DNA from: an uncultured Flavobacteriales bacterium
Lineage (GTDB): Bacteria; Bacteroidota; Bacteroidia; Flavobacteriales_D; Sanyastnellaceae
Assembly (NCBI GenBank): GCA_938085425.1
Contig: CALKGQ010000011.1
Location: 1 to 64,000 of the forward strand
Direction: 5' to 3'
Length of the DNA: 64,000 bases
Under the pieces are notes generated by a model. That model was not told where the DNA came from. It ran no database searches and saw nothing but the letters and a program-made list of their open reading frames with translations. The stretch's first letter is position 1; every line of letters starts with the position of its first letter. Positions 35,426-43,749 of the stretch are shown here, piece after piece. The position numbers were made by a program, and so were the translations under genes.

Positions 35426-37089
35426 TAGCATTCCCACACGGAAAGGGCAAGATGGGCGCAATGGCCCTGCTGTGGTTTGTGGCAGCAGGATGCGCCCAAG
35501 TTGGGAGTCCCTCAGGGGGTCCCAAGGATGAAACGCCCCCCAAGTGGACGTCATCGGTTCCAGAAGTGGGGGCCGTGGAAGTCCGGCCTCAGGCACTCAG
35601 CTTCATCTTTGACGAGTACGTCAAAGCCCCACAATGGCGCTCACAATTGTTGGTGAGTCCCCCATTGGGTGCCGGGATGGAACTCGAGGTGAGGGGCCAC
35701 GAAGTGATCCTGAGCTGGGACGATTCGCTCGCCCAGGAGGTGACCTATGTTTTCCAATTTGGGGACGCCGTGGTCGACGTCAACGAGGGCAACCCAGCCC
35801 AAAACCTTCTCCATGCTTTTTCCACGGGGACTGAGCTGGACACGTTGTCTGTTCGAGGCCACGTGAGGGATGCCTTGACGGGTCAACCGCTCGATGGATT
35901 CCGCGTGCTTTTGTACCCCGATGCATGGCCGGTGGACAGCCTGTTGGCAGGGGCATTGCCAAGCTATGTGGCCACCACCGATGGCGAAGGTCGCTTCGAG
36001 GCGGGTTACCTGCCCAAGGGCGGCTTCCGAGTGCTGGCCGTGGAGGATGACAACCGAAACTACGCTTGGGATGCGGGAGAAATGGTCGCTGTGGGTCCCG
36101 CCTCTGCCAAGTCCCAAGACACGACGCTTTGGGACTTGAAGGCCAGTCCAACGAGAGCGCCGTCCGCTCCTTACCTCACTGAGGCGCGGCGGGACACCTT
36201 GGGTTGGGCCCGCTGGAAACTCAACGATTCTTGGGTCCAAGGGGACTCTTTGTCTTGGGCGTTGACGGACAGCATGCCCGGCACGTGGGAGGTGGATGAG
36301 CTCTCCTTGCAAGGGGTGCGAGGGGGTGTGGTGCGCGCTTCAGGATGGACCGAGCGCTTCGACAGCTTGGCCTTGCAAATGGTCTGGCATCACATGGCGC
36401 CATGGGGAGAAGCAGTGGGTTGGACGGACACCCTCGATGTGCCTCGCCCCCGCGTGGTCGCCTTGGACTCCCTTTCATTGGTGGACAAACCCATGGGGTC
36501 TTTGCTCCCAGGAGAATCCGGTACCGTTGTCTTGTCTGCACCTGTGCAGACCTTGGACACTTCCCGTTGGCGATTGGCTGTGGACAGTGTGCCAGTGACG
36601 GCTGTGGTGCAGTGGGGTCCGCCTTCTACGGAATGGTCACTCGCTGCAGGTTGCGCCAAAGGATCCCAGGTGGAGTGGACGTTTTTGCCTGGCGTAGCCC
36701 AGCGCCTGTCATCTCTTGAATGGTGGCCGCGTGACACCTTGACCCTCACATGGCAATTGGCCCAGGAAGAGGATCTGGCCACGTGGGTGCTCTCCCTTGA
36801 AGGGGTGCGATGTCCCGGGCAGTTGGAGCTGACCAATGCCAAAGGAAACCGCTTGGATTTGGTCGATGTGGCCATGGACACGTTGCTGCGGTGGCCGTCG
36901 CTTGCCCCAGGCCAAGTGCAAGCCACGTGGTGGAGCGACCCCGTGGGCGATGGGGTGTGGCGTTCTGTCGATGTGGAGGCTTGGACCGCACCTGAGCCGG
37001 TGGCCAAGAGTGAGGCTGTTGAGCTCCGCGCCAATTGGCTGGTGGAAACGACCTGGGTGCTGGACAGCGTTTGGTGCCTAGGGCCTTGA
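35422..37089 (+). CDS. Ig-like domain (Big_5/SbsA type) lipoprotein of Bacteroidota
   Basis: About 555 residues. A signal with a basic n-region (HGKGK) leads to lipobox VAAGC (Cys24). Then comes the highly conserved GSPSGGPKDETPP (28-40) and a bacterial Ig-like domain to about 140 (SFIFDEYVKAP, VTYVFQFGDAVVDVNEGNP). A second region near 150-215 (GHVRDALTGQPLDGFRVLLY) resembles a carboxypeptidase-regulatory-like fold. The rest is Trp-rich beta sequence. Probably outer-membrane anchored; function unknown, but the N-terminal architecture is widespread in the phylum. The ATG at 35422 overlaps the msrC stop by 4 nt; 35452 is an alternative with a weaker n-region. Confidence 0.82.
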   Translation: MIAFPHGKGKMGAMALLWFVAAGCAQVGSPSGGPKDETPPKWTSSVPEVGAVEVRPQALSFIFDEYVKAPQWRSQLLVSPPLGAGMELEVRGHEVILSWDDSLAQEVTYVFQFGDAVVDVNEGNPAQNLLHAFSTGTELDTLSVRGHVRDALTGQPLDGFRVLLYPDAWPVDSLLAGALPSYVATTDGEGRFEAGYLPKGGFRVLAVEDDNRNYAWDAGEMVAVGPASAKSQDTTLWDLKASPTRAPSAPYLTEARRDTLGWARWKLNDSWVQGDSLSWALTDSMPGTWEVDELSLQGVRGGVVRASGWTERFDSLALQMVWHHMAPWGEAVGWTDTLDVPRPRVVALDSLSLVDKPMGSLLPGESGTVVLSAPVQTLDTSRWRLAVDSVPVTAVVQWGPPSTEWSLAAGCAKGSQVEWTFLPGVAQRLSSLEWWPRDTLTLTWQLAQEEDLATWVLSLEGVRCPGQLELTNAKGNRLDLVDVAMDTLLRWPSLAPGQVQATWWSDPVGDGVWRSVDVEAWTAPEPVAKSEAVELRANWLVETTWVLDSVWCLGP

Positions 37090-37111
37090 AACCCGGCTGC
37101 TTTGGTGGGCC

Positions 37112-37810
37112 TCAGCCGTTGACGTCGAGGAACCTTTTGACAGCACCCAATGAACCAAACACGACCAGGGTGTCGGTGGCTTCAATGGTGGTGTCGGGGC
37201 GAGGCACACCCAAGATGTGTTCGCGCATGCAGGGCGAACCGTCGTCGCCGATTTCTTCAAATTCACGTCGGATGGTGATCAGCCTCAGTTCATAGCGGTT
37301 GGCCAAATCCAAATCTTGCAATTGGCGACCGTGACAAGCTTGTGGGGCTTTGAGTTCCGCAATCTCGTAGTCGTCGGGCAATGTCAGAAAGCCCCGGATG
37401 TTGGGGTTGATGAGGCGCTCGCTCACCACTTCCGCCACTTCGCTTTCAGGACTGAGGATTTCAGTGACCCCCAAACTGGTCAAGATCCGCTCTTGGTTGG
37501 CGTCGTTGGCGCGCACGATCACACGAGGGATGCCAAGGTCCAGGAGGTTGAGGGTGGTGAGAACGGTGGCTTCGAAGTTCTCGCCAATGGCGACCACGGC
37601 TGCGTCGAGGTCCTCGACGTGCTGGGCCATCAATGCTTTTTTGTCGGTGGCGTCCAAGGTTACCGCGAGTGCCACATCTTCCTTGAGCACCTCTGCCCGG
37701 TCCGCCTTGGCGTCGAACGTGAAAACTTCAGCGCCTTTCCTTGCGAGGGAAAGGGCGATTTGGGTGCCGTAGCGCCCAGCGCCAAAAACGGCAAATCTTG
37801 AACGTGCCAT
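37112..37810 (-). CDS. TrkA/KtrA-type potassium channel regulator (RCK domains)
   Basis: Cytoplasmic gating subunit for a Trk/Ktr K+ transporter, 232 residues. RCK-N has the Rossmann loop FAVFGAGRYGTQIA (residues 6-19) and an Asp after the second strand (FTFDAK) for NAD(H)/ATP-type ligand binding. RCK-C (TrkA-C) spans about 150-230 (DTTIEATDTLVVFGS). The membrane partner is not in the window. Convergent with the Ig-like lipoprotein gene and 34 nt downstream of kynU, so it may be read from the kynU promoter. Confidence 0.9.
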   Translation of the reverse strand: MARSRFAVFGAGRYGTQIALSLARKGAEVFTFDAKADRAEVLKEDVALAVTLDATDKKALMAQHVEDLDAAVVAIGENFEATVLTTLNLLDLGIPRVIVRANDANQERILTSLGVTEILSPESEVAEVVSERLINPNIRGFLTLPDDYEIAELKAPQACHGRQLQDLDLANRYELRLITIRREFEEIGDDGSPCMREHILGVPRPDTTIEATDTLVVFGSLGAVKRFLDVNG

Positions 37811-37844
37811 GGTGCAAAGGACGACACAAATCGCCTTTCCGCCG

Positions 37845-39149
37845 TCAAGCTTTTGGGCCGAGTTCTTCGAGGCCTGCTTTCAGCACGTGCCCAAACCTCA
37901 CAATGTCCTCAAAGGAGTTGTACATCGGCACGGGTGCCATGCGAATCACTGCGGGCTCCCTCCAATCCACGACGACCCCATGGGCCATGAGGTGGTCAAA
38001 CAGCGCCCGACCATGCCCATGGGCCACGATGCTCAATTGGCACCCACGTGCTTCTGGATCTCTTGGGGTCAGGATTTCGAGGGAGGTGCCAGTCAACTCT
38101 GCGACGGCACCCACCACTTCTTCAAGAAATGCTGTGAGCCGGAGGGAGCGTTCGCGCAAAGCGGACATGCCCACCGACAGAAACAAGTCCAGTGCGACTT
38201 TGTGGACCGCCATGTTCAGGACTGGGGCATTGCTCATTTGCCATGCTTCGGCACTTGGCATGGGCACGAAGTCGGGGGCCATCTTGAACCGGCTCTCGGC
38301 ATCATGTCCCCACCAACCTTCGAGACGTTGCATCGCGGTGCCAAGGCCTTGGGCATCTCGCACGTGACGTTCGTGGATGAACACTCCTGACACGGCTCCT
38401 GGTCCGGAGTTCAGGTACTTGTAGCTGCACCAACAAGCGTAGTCCACCTCCCAGTTGTGAAGCTCCAGGGGAACATTCCCCATGGTATGTGCGAGGTCAA
38501 AACCACAGGTGGCGCCCACCTTGTGTGCAGCTCGGACAATGCCCTCCATGTCGTGAAGTTGCCCCGTATAGTAGTTGACGCCGCCAATCATGACGGTGGC
38601 CAAGGCGTCGCCTGTCTCTTGGATTGCCGCCACGATGTCCTCCGTCCGCAAGTGATGTTCCCCTTCCCTTGGGGCCACCTCCACCAAGTCGGTTGCTGGG
38701 TTGCCGCCATGCAGCTTGATTTGGCTGCACAACGCGTACCGGTCGCTGGGAAAGGCCTTGGCTTCGCACAAGATTTTTGTCCGTCCCGCTTTGGGGTTGT
38801 AGAAGCTGATGAGCAGCAAATGCAGGTTCACCGTCAGGCCATTCATCGCCACCACCTCATGCGGCTTTGCACCGGTCAAATGGGTGAGTCCGTCCACAAA
38901 TCGATCGTGGTAGTTGACCCATGGATGTTGTCCATGAAAATGTCCTTCCACCCCAAGACGCGCCCAATCGTCGAGTTCCACTTGCAATGCCTTTGCCGCC
39001 GCTTTGGGCTGAAGGCCGAGGCTGTTGCCCGTGAAGTACATGGCATCTTGGCCACCGTGTTGGGGCAAATGAAACTCCTTGCGCAGTGCGCTCAACGGGT
39101 CGTTGCGGTCGAGGGCGCGCGCTTCTTCGAGAGAGGGGAGGTCCTTCAT
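37845..39149 (-). CDS. kynU: Kynureninase
   Basis: PLP enzyme that cleaves kynurenine or 3-hydroxykynurenine to anthranilate or 3-hydroxyanthranilate plus alanine. About 434 residues. The PLP lysine is Lys244 in CWCSYKYLNSGPG, and Asp218 in GFDLAHTMGN binds the PLP ring. YFTGNSLGLQPKA near 38-50 and WWGHDAESRF are also family motifs. The ATG at 39149 is placed 7 nt after a TACATTTG box. With the 3-hydroxyanthranilate dioxygenase at 54447 it fits the tryptophan-to-quinolinate (NAD) route. Confidence 0.95.
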   Translation of the reverse strand: MKDLPSLEEARALDRNDPLSALRKEFHLPQHGGQDAMYFTGNSLGLQPKAAAKALQVELDDWARLGVEGHFHGQHPWVNYHDRFVDGLTHLTGAKPHEVVAMNGLTVNLHLLLISFYNPKAGRTKILCEAKAFPSDRYALCSQIKLHGGNPATDLVEVAPREGEHHLRTEDIVAAIQETGDALATVMIGGVNYYTGQLHDMEGIVRAAHKVGATCGFDLAHTMGNVPLELHNWEVDYACWCSYKYLNSGPGAVSGVFIHERHVRDAQGLGTAMQRLEGWWGHDAESRFKMAPDFVPMPSAEAWQMSNAPVLNMAVHKVALDLFLSVGMSALRERSLRLTAFLEEVVGAVAELTGTSLEILTPRDPEARGCQLSIVAHGHGRALFDHLMAHGVVVDWREPAVIRMAPVPMYNSFEDIVRFGHVLKAGLEELGPKA

Positions 39150-39156
39150 GTGGCCC

Positions 39157-39164
39157 CAAATGTA
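39157..39164 (-). promoter_or_regulatory. -7 promoter box of kynU
   Basis: TACATTTG on the minus strand ends 7 nt before the kynU ATG and begins 4 nt after the stop codon of the preceding large gene. Confidence 0.5.
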
Positions 39165-39168
39165 GCCA

Positions 39169-42100
39169 TCATGGGCAGGGCTCCCCGAATGCCGCCAAGA
39201 TGCCATCCAACAGATCTTGGACTGTGACACTGCCATCGCCATTGATGTCTGCCACGCAATTGGAGGTGCACCCAAAGTCCCCGAGGAACATGAGCACATC
39301 TCCGATCACAATGAACCCATCGTTGTCCAAGTCTCCAGAACAAGTCCCAGGGTCTGGGGTGCAATCGACATCGGCAGAGCCATCCCCGAAGAAGGACATG
39401 CTTCGCTCAAAGGCATCCAAACCAATGTCGATGCCCATGAGACGGCCGGGAACGTCGTCGAAGTAGGGGTGGATGCCCCCATAGATGCGACTCAAGCTGC
39501 ATTCGTCAGAGGCGTCTCGGTAGGTCGCCCATTGCAATTCAATGTCGACACTTGGCCCATCTTCAAAGACCAAAAACTCGTTCGCAGGCGCTTCAAACGT
39601 CCCCATGCCACCAGGGAAGTAGGCGTCTCCCGTGAATGCGGTCAACACTTCCGCCGCTGCCCGTGAAAAGGTGCTGTGGCCGCTGACGTATCCACCAAAA
39701 TTGGGGCTGACAAAGGAAGGTCGCTGGTAGGGCTCCCACGACTCTGCCAACACCCAACCAACTCCCGCAAATTCCGTGTCGACGTTGTTGATGACACTGC
39801 TGCCTCTCCACGCCCAAAGTTTGATTTTTCCCACATTCACTCCGCCTTGACCTGCAAGTGCATCGCCAGCTTCCACGGTTTCAATGGAGCCCGGAATCAA
39901 AGGCAATCCACCGGGGTGGAAGTTGCTTGCGGACGCGTCGGTGCGCTGCCCCAATTCTGCCATTCCACGAATCGCTGTGATGGGACGCGAGGAGTCGTAC
40001 CACCCCTTGGTTCCCCAGACCGACACTGCGCAGTCGTGCATGGCAGAGCCCAAGGACAAATAGGACTTGACGTCCCACTCGAGGTCAGAAAGGACGTCAC
40101 CCTCCCCCTGGTATTGCTTGACCAAATCCGGATGATCGCTCACGTAGTTCAGGATGGTGAACCAGTGTCCTGGCGGGGTTTCAGAGTCTGGCCCATCGGC
40201 CCAGAATTCAGCCAGTACCCTGGCGTAGTCTCCCCGCGGCACCATGTTGGCGGCGTAAGGGTTGCCGGTGGCAGGGTTCACGGCGTGCCCAGGGCTGGGC
40301 GACCCACCATTTTCAGCATCGTAGAGGTCACCGTAGGTGGCCAAGGTGGTGGGGAATGCCCCGCGGTTGCCAATGGCCCCTGGGCTAATGTCCCACATGA
40401 CCCCATCTGTAGGGTCCAACATTCCCGACCATTGGGCCACCATGCTGTGAGATTCAGCGTAAAGGTCGGAGGTCCCAGATCCATCGTTGGTGTGCATGGC
40501 AGGAGGCCCCGGGTCATGGTAGACTTGGTAATCAAATCCTCCTCGCGAGTAAGTCGTCAGATCATCCGAGTGCAGTGCCCAAGACGTCACCTGACCCCAC
40601 TCTGGAGAAAGGAAGGGGGGCGTTTCGCCAGGAATCGCATTGCCACTTTGGTCGATGAACAAGTCCAATGTGAGGGGCTGCCAGCGGTTGAGGTCGCTGA
40701 CGGAGGCATTTCCAGGGAGGTCCACAATCAAAGGCTCATTGACCGGTTCGTAAGACTGGTTGGCGAAGTTGTTGGTTTCGTTGGCCCCATCTTGCATTCC
40801 GAAGGCGATGATTTGCGCGGCGAGATGGTTGCCCAAGGCCCTGCCATCGCCGTTGCTGTAATCGGTGTCAGTGAAGCTGATGTCGTACCCAAGGGTGGTC
40901 ATGTGGAGGTCGTACCCCACCATCAAGTTGTCCGCATCCGGAGCATCCGCAAAGCGATGCTTCAAAAAGCGGTACATCCCAAAGGCAATGGCTTCGTCCC
41001 TGGCTTCAGCGGGACTGTTCGCCGGCTCAAAGCCGTCAAAAGGTGCCGTGAACCCGTCGTAGTCCATTCCCAAAAATGCAGGGCATGACCCGGGGTCCAT
41101 CACGGACCAGGCGTCCCACATCAACATCGAGCTGTGCCAGAGGTTTCTGGCATGCACCGTTGGCCTTGCGAAGTCACCTCGGATGCTGGCCAGCAACATC
41201 TCATTCCATTGGCGGGCCATGCTGTGGCCCGTTTCCACGACAGGAAAATCGATGTCTTCGGAACAATCGGGGTCCGGGTTGGTGGGACAGACATCGCAGG
41301 CATCTGGCACCCCGTCCAAGTCGTAATCGGCCGCAGAAGCTACGAGGGCGCAGTTGGCCGACATGACAATGTCATACCCTTGGCACTTGCCGCTGAAGAT
41401 GTCGATCAGGCCATCGTTGTTGATGTCCAACAAAGCGACGTCGTAGCTGTTCGTCACCCAGTCAAAGTTGGTGTTGCCGTAGGGGTCGGCAAAGGTGCCG
41501 TTTTGGTTTTCGTAAATCGCCATGCGCCTCCCGCTGTTGCAAGGGGGGATGTCCACGTCCACATCGCTCACCACCACATCGATGTCCCCATCGAGGTCCA
41601 AATCTGCTGCATGTACGTTGCCCCCAAACCCATTGGAGGAGCTGAAGCCCAAATTCACCACGTCAAAGCCCAAGCTTTCATCTGGCGTTCGTGAAGTGGC
41701 GGTCAGCACCTTGTCGCTTCCGTCGTCCACGACGTAGAGATCGAGCCACCCGTCCCCATTGAAGTCGACCACCTCAAACATGTACGGCGAAGAAGAAGGC
41801 ACGAGGTTTTGCCAGTTGTTGAACTGGCCTTCACCGTCGTTGAAAAGCACAATGACCCCTCTCGAATTCCAGGGGGACACGTTGTACAAGGTGGTGTTCT
41901 TCACAATGTCCAAATCACCGTCGCCATCCATGTCCGCGATTTGGCCTGCAGTGCCAAAGGCGCTGTTTCTCAAGTCGCCCATCCGAGCTTCTCCATCGTC
42001 GACAAAGTGGCCCGTGCCATCGTTGATCAGAAGGAAATCTTTGGCCGTGCCTCCTCCTCCGTTGACACGGTAGTTCACGAAGTAGAGGTCTTCGGACCCA

Positions 42101-42651
42101 TTGCCCGTCAAATCACCCGCCCAAATGGCACAAATCAACGGCTGGTCACTGCTGAGCGATGGAAGGCGCTCCGCCGATTCGTCCAACAGACCCAACCACT
42201 CTCCCTCTGCACTTTCCCCTTGGTTCATGTACAGCATGGGCTGTTGGTTGAAGGTGTTCGCCACCACCACGTCGTCCCATCCATCGCCGTCCACGTCCGT
42301 CACGTAAATGTCCCTTGCAAAACTTGGGTTGGTCAAAAACTCTGGAGCATAGGTGGCGGTGGCGTCCACGAGCACCCCGTTTTGATTGAGCAGCAACAAG
42401 TCTGATTTGGGCGGCTCAGTCGGGGCGGAAAACGGTTCTTTCCGCACCACGATCACGTCCATCCAACCGTCCTTGTTCAAGTCGGCGGTCCAAATGTCTT
42501 TTTCCTCGTCGTCGTTGTTGGCGACGGTGGTCAAGACCAGCCTTTCCTCCGAGGCCATTTCCCAATCCAGCCATTGTCCCCAACTGGAAGTGGCGTTCAA
42601 TATCAAGAGCAGCGAAAACGTCAGGCAAAGGCGAAGGGGAGAATGAATCAT
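39169..42651 (-). CDS. Secreted FG-GAP / vanadium-haloperoxidase-like (PAP2) / dockerin-like protein
   Basis: 1160 residues, exported (signal 1-25, ending SSWG). Residues 50-420 hold FG-GAP/VCBS repeats with Ca2+-binding-type DxDGDGxxD loops (120-128, 241-249, 351-359, 409-417), probably a beta-propeller. A thrombospondin-3-like segment follows (DYDLDGVPDACDVCPTNPD, 442-460). Residues 470-1090 resemble vanadium-dependent haloperoxidases of the PAP2 superfamily, with Lys882-x6-Arg889-Pro890, Ser990-Gly-His992-Ser and Ser1054-Arg1055-x5-His1061. The last 55 residues (1104-1160) are two dockerin-like EF loops (GDLDNDGF, ADINGDGSV). No T9SS sorting domain. Substrate unknown: halogenation or phosphatase chemistry are both possible. 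No clear promoter box in the 81 nt upstream. Confidence 0.85.
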   Translation of the reverse strand: MIHSPLRLCLTFSLLLILNATSSWGQWLDWEMASEERLVLTTVANNDDEEKDIWTADLNKDGWMDVIVVRKEPFSAPTEPPKSDLLLLNQNGVLVDATATYAPEFLTNPSFARDIYVTDVDGDGWDDVVVANTFNQQPMLYMNQGESAEGEWLGLLDESAERLPSLSSDQPLICAIWAGDLTGNGSEDLYFVNYRVNGGGGTAKDFLLINDGTGHFVDDGEARMGDLRNSAFGTAGQIADMDGDGDLDIVKNTTLYNVSPWNSRGVIVLFNDGEGQFNNWQNLVPSSSPYMFEVVDFNGDGWLDLYVVDDGSDKVLTATSRTPDESLGFDVVNLGFSSSNGFGGNVHAADLDLDGDIDVVVSDVDVDIPPCNSGRRMAIYENQNGTFADPYGNTNFDWVTNSYDVALLDINNDGLIDIFSGKCQGYDIVMSANCALVASAADYDLDGVPDACDVCPTNPDPDCSEDIDFPVVETGHSMARQWNEMLLASIRGDFARPTVHARNLWHSSMLMWDAWSVMDPGSCPAFLGMDYDGFTAPFDGFEPANSPAEARDEAIAFGMYRFLKHRFADAPDADNLMVGYDLHMTTLGYDISFTDTDYSNGDGRALGNHLAAQIIAFGMQDGANETNNFANQSYEPVNEPLIVDLPGNASVSDLNRWQPLTLDLFIDQSGNAIPGETPPFLSPEWGQVTSWALHSDDLTTYSRGGFDYQVYHDPGPPAMHTNDGSGTSDLYAESHSMVAQWSGMLDPTDGVMWDISPGAIGNRGAFPTTLATYGDLYDAENGGSPSPGHAVNPATGNPYAANMVPRGDYARVLAEFWADGPDSETPPGHWFTILNYVSDHPDLVKQYQGEGDVLSDLEWDVKSYLSLGSAMHDCAVSVWGTKGWYDSSRPITAIRGMAELGQRTDASASNFHPGGLPLIPGSIETVEAGDALAGQGGVNVGKIKLWAWRGSSVINNVDTEFAGVGWVLAESWEPYQRPSFVSPNFGGYVSGHSTFSRAAAEVLTAFTGDAYFPGGMGTFEAPANEFLVFEDGPSVDIELQWATYRDASDECSLSRIYGGIHPYFDDVPGRLMGIDIGLDAFERSMSFFGDGSADVDCTPDPGTCSGDLDNDGFIVIGDVLMFLGDFGCTSNCVADINGDGSVTVQDLLDGILAAFGEPCP

Positions 42652-42732
42652 GGCGGGCGAGTTTCAACAGAGGGCACTAGTGCACGACTTCAATGTACAA
42701 CGATTTGCGCGACGCATGAATGGGCCAGCGCC

Positions 42733-43611
42733 TCACCTCATCATCAAGAAGCACCAAAGCAATGGCCACACCAACACCCCATCCAACACCCAGCCCGCTG
42801 CTTTTTCCTTTTCCCACTCCTCGACGGACGTGAGCAGGGGAAGGGCGCGCGACGGCCGCAACCACCATGCCGCTCCCCATGCCTGTAGGCACATCACGAG
42901 GGGTGTCACGGCAGCGAGATCTTCGCTAATGGCCCACCAGGAAGCGGCATGGGCCCAAGGCAACAAGCCCGCCAGGACAAGCAGGCCTTGCGCCCACCGC
43001 AAGCAGGAACGGGGCCCCAAGACCATGGGCCAGGTGGGGATGTGGTCCTTGTCCACACCCATGTCTCGGATGTCGATGGGCAAAGAGAGACCCGCGATCA
43101 ACAAGAACCTTTGGCCCCAGAGAACAGGGTCCCATGTCATGTTGGGATGGAGCGTGCATGCCGTGGCCCAAACGGCAGCGATGAGTGGAGTTTTGAGCCA
43201 AAGCACGCTGCGCAGTCCGCCCGGCAAACCTGGCGCCAATGCATAGGCCAAAGAGGCCAAAACCAAGGGAGCCCCCACCGCCAACAACGAACTCAACCCC
43301 CAGGCCATCAACCCCCATTGGGACCATGTGAAAAGCAACCATAGGCTTCCCCAAACCGCCAGCATGGAAAGGCCATGGCGGTCCCAATATGTTCGCCTTT
43401 GCGGAGGCATGGCCGCAGGGGTGCGTTGGTGCTTGATCGCGCGTTGGACGGTGTACCCACAACCTGTGGAAAGCCCCACCCAAATGGCGACGGCAAGGTG
43501 TTGCGGTGTGTCGATGGTGCCGTTGTCGGTCCCGTTCCAAGTCAACCAGGCGGTGGCGCTTGCCCCCAAGGCGATCCAGAAGTGAGAGAAAGACATGGCG
43601 CGCCAGATCAT
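42733..43611 (-). CDS. Multi-spanning membrane protein, possibly UbiA-superfamily prenyltransferase-like
   Basis: About 292 residues with seven to nine predicted membrane helices. LSLPIDIRDMGVDKDHIPTWPMVLG resembles the second aspartate motif of UbiA prenyltransferases. The first motif (NDxxDxxxD) is not clearly present; only YTVQRAIKHQRT stands at about that position. I therefore treat it as a divergent UbiA-like protein or an uncharacterised membrane protein. The ATG at 43611 is preferred because a GACCTTCG box ends 4 nt before it. It diverges from gcvP. Confidence 0.6.
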   Translation of the reverse strand: MIWRAMSFSHFWIALGASATAWLTWNGTDNGTIDTPQHLAVAIWVGLSTGCGYTVQRAIKHQRTPAAMPPQRRTYWDRHGLSMLAVWGSLWLLFTWSQWGLMAWGLSSLLAVGAPLVLASLAYALAPGLPGGLRSVLWLKTPLIAAVWATACTLHPNMTWDPVLWGQRFLLIAGLSLPIDIRDMGVDKDHIPTWPMVLGPRSCLRWAQGLLVLAGLLPWAHAASWWAISEDLAAVTPLVMCLQAWGAAWWLRPSRALPLLTSVEEWEKEKAAGWVLDGVLVWPLLWCFLMMR

Positions 43612-43615
43612 GGCA

Positions 43616-43623
43616 CGAAGGTC
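43616..43623 (-). promoter_or_regulatory. Possible -7 box of the UbiA-like gene (one mismatch)
   Basis: GACCTTCG on the minus strand ends 4 nt (tgcc) before the ATG at 43611. The first base departs from TAnnTTCG. Confidence 0.4.
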
Positions 43624-43700
43624 GAGGTCTTGTGGACGCAGAATGGCACTTGGTGGACGGGATGTTGATCGAAAGGCGTGGACGAGCACAAAGCCCGTTG

Positions 43701-43708
43701 TATTTTTG
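43701..43708 (+). promoter_or_regulatory. -7 promoter box of gcvP
   Basis: TATTTTTG lies 41 nt before the gcvP ATG, giving a leader of about 35 nt. I see no glycine-riboswitch-like structure. Confidence 0.55.
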
Positions 43709-43749
43709 TCCTTTCTCGGGAGTTTCCATCACTCTATTTCCCTGGTTCT

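Noticed and set aside
43709-43749. Possible glycine riboswitch before gcvP
   Set aside because: The leader is only about 40 nt, far too short for a glycine aptamer.
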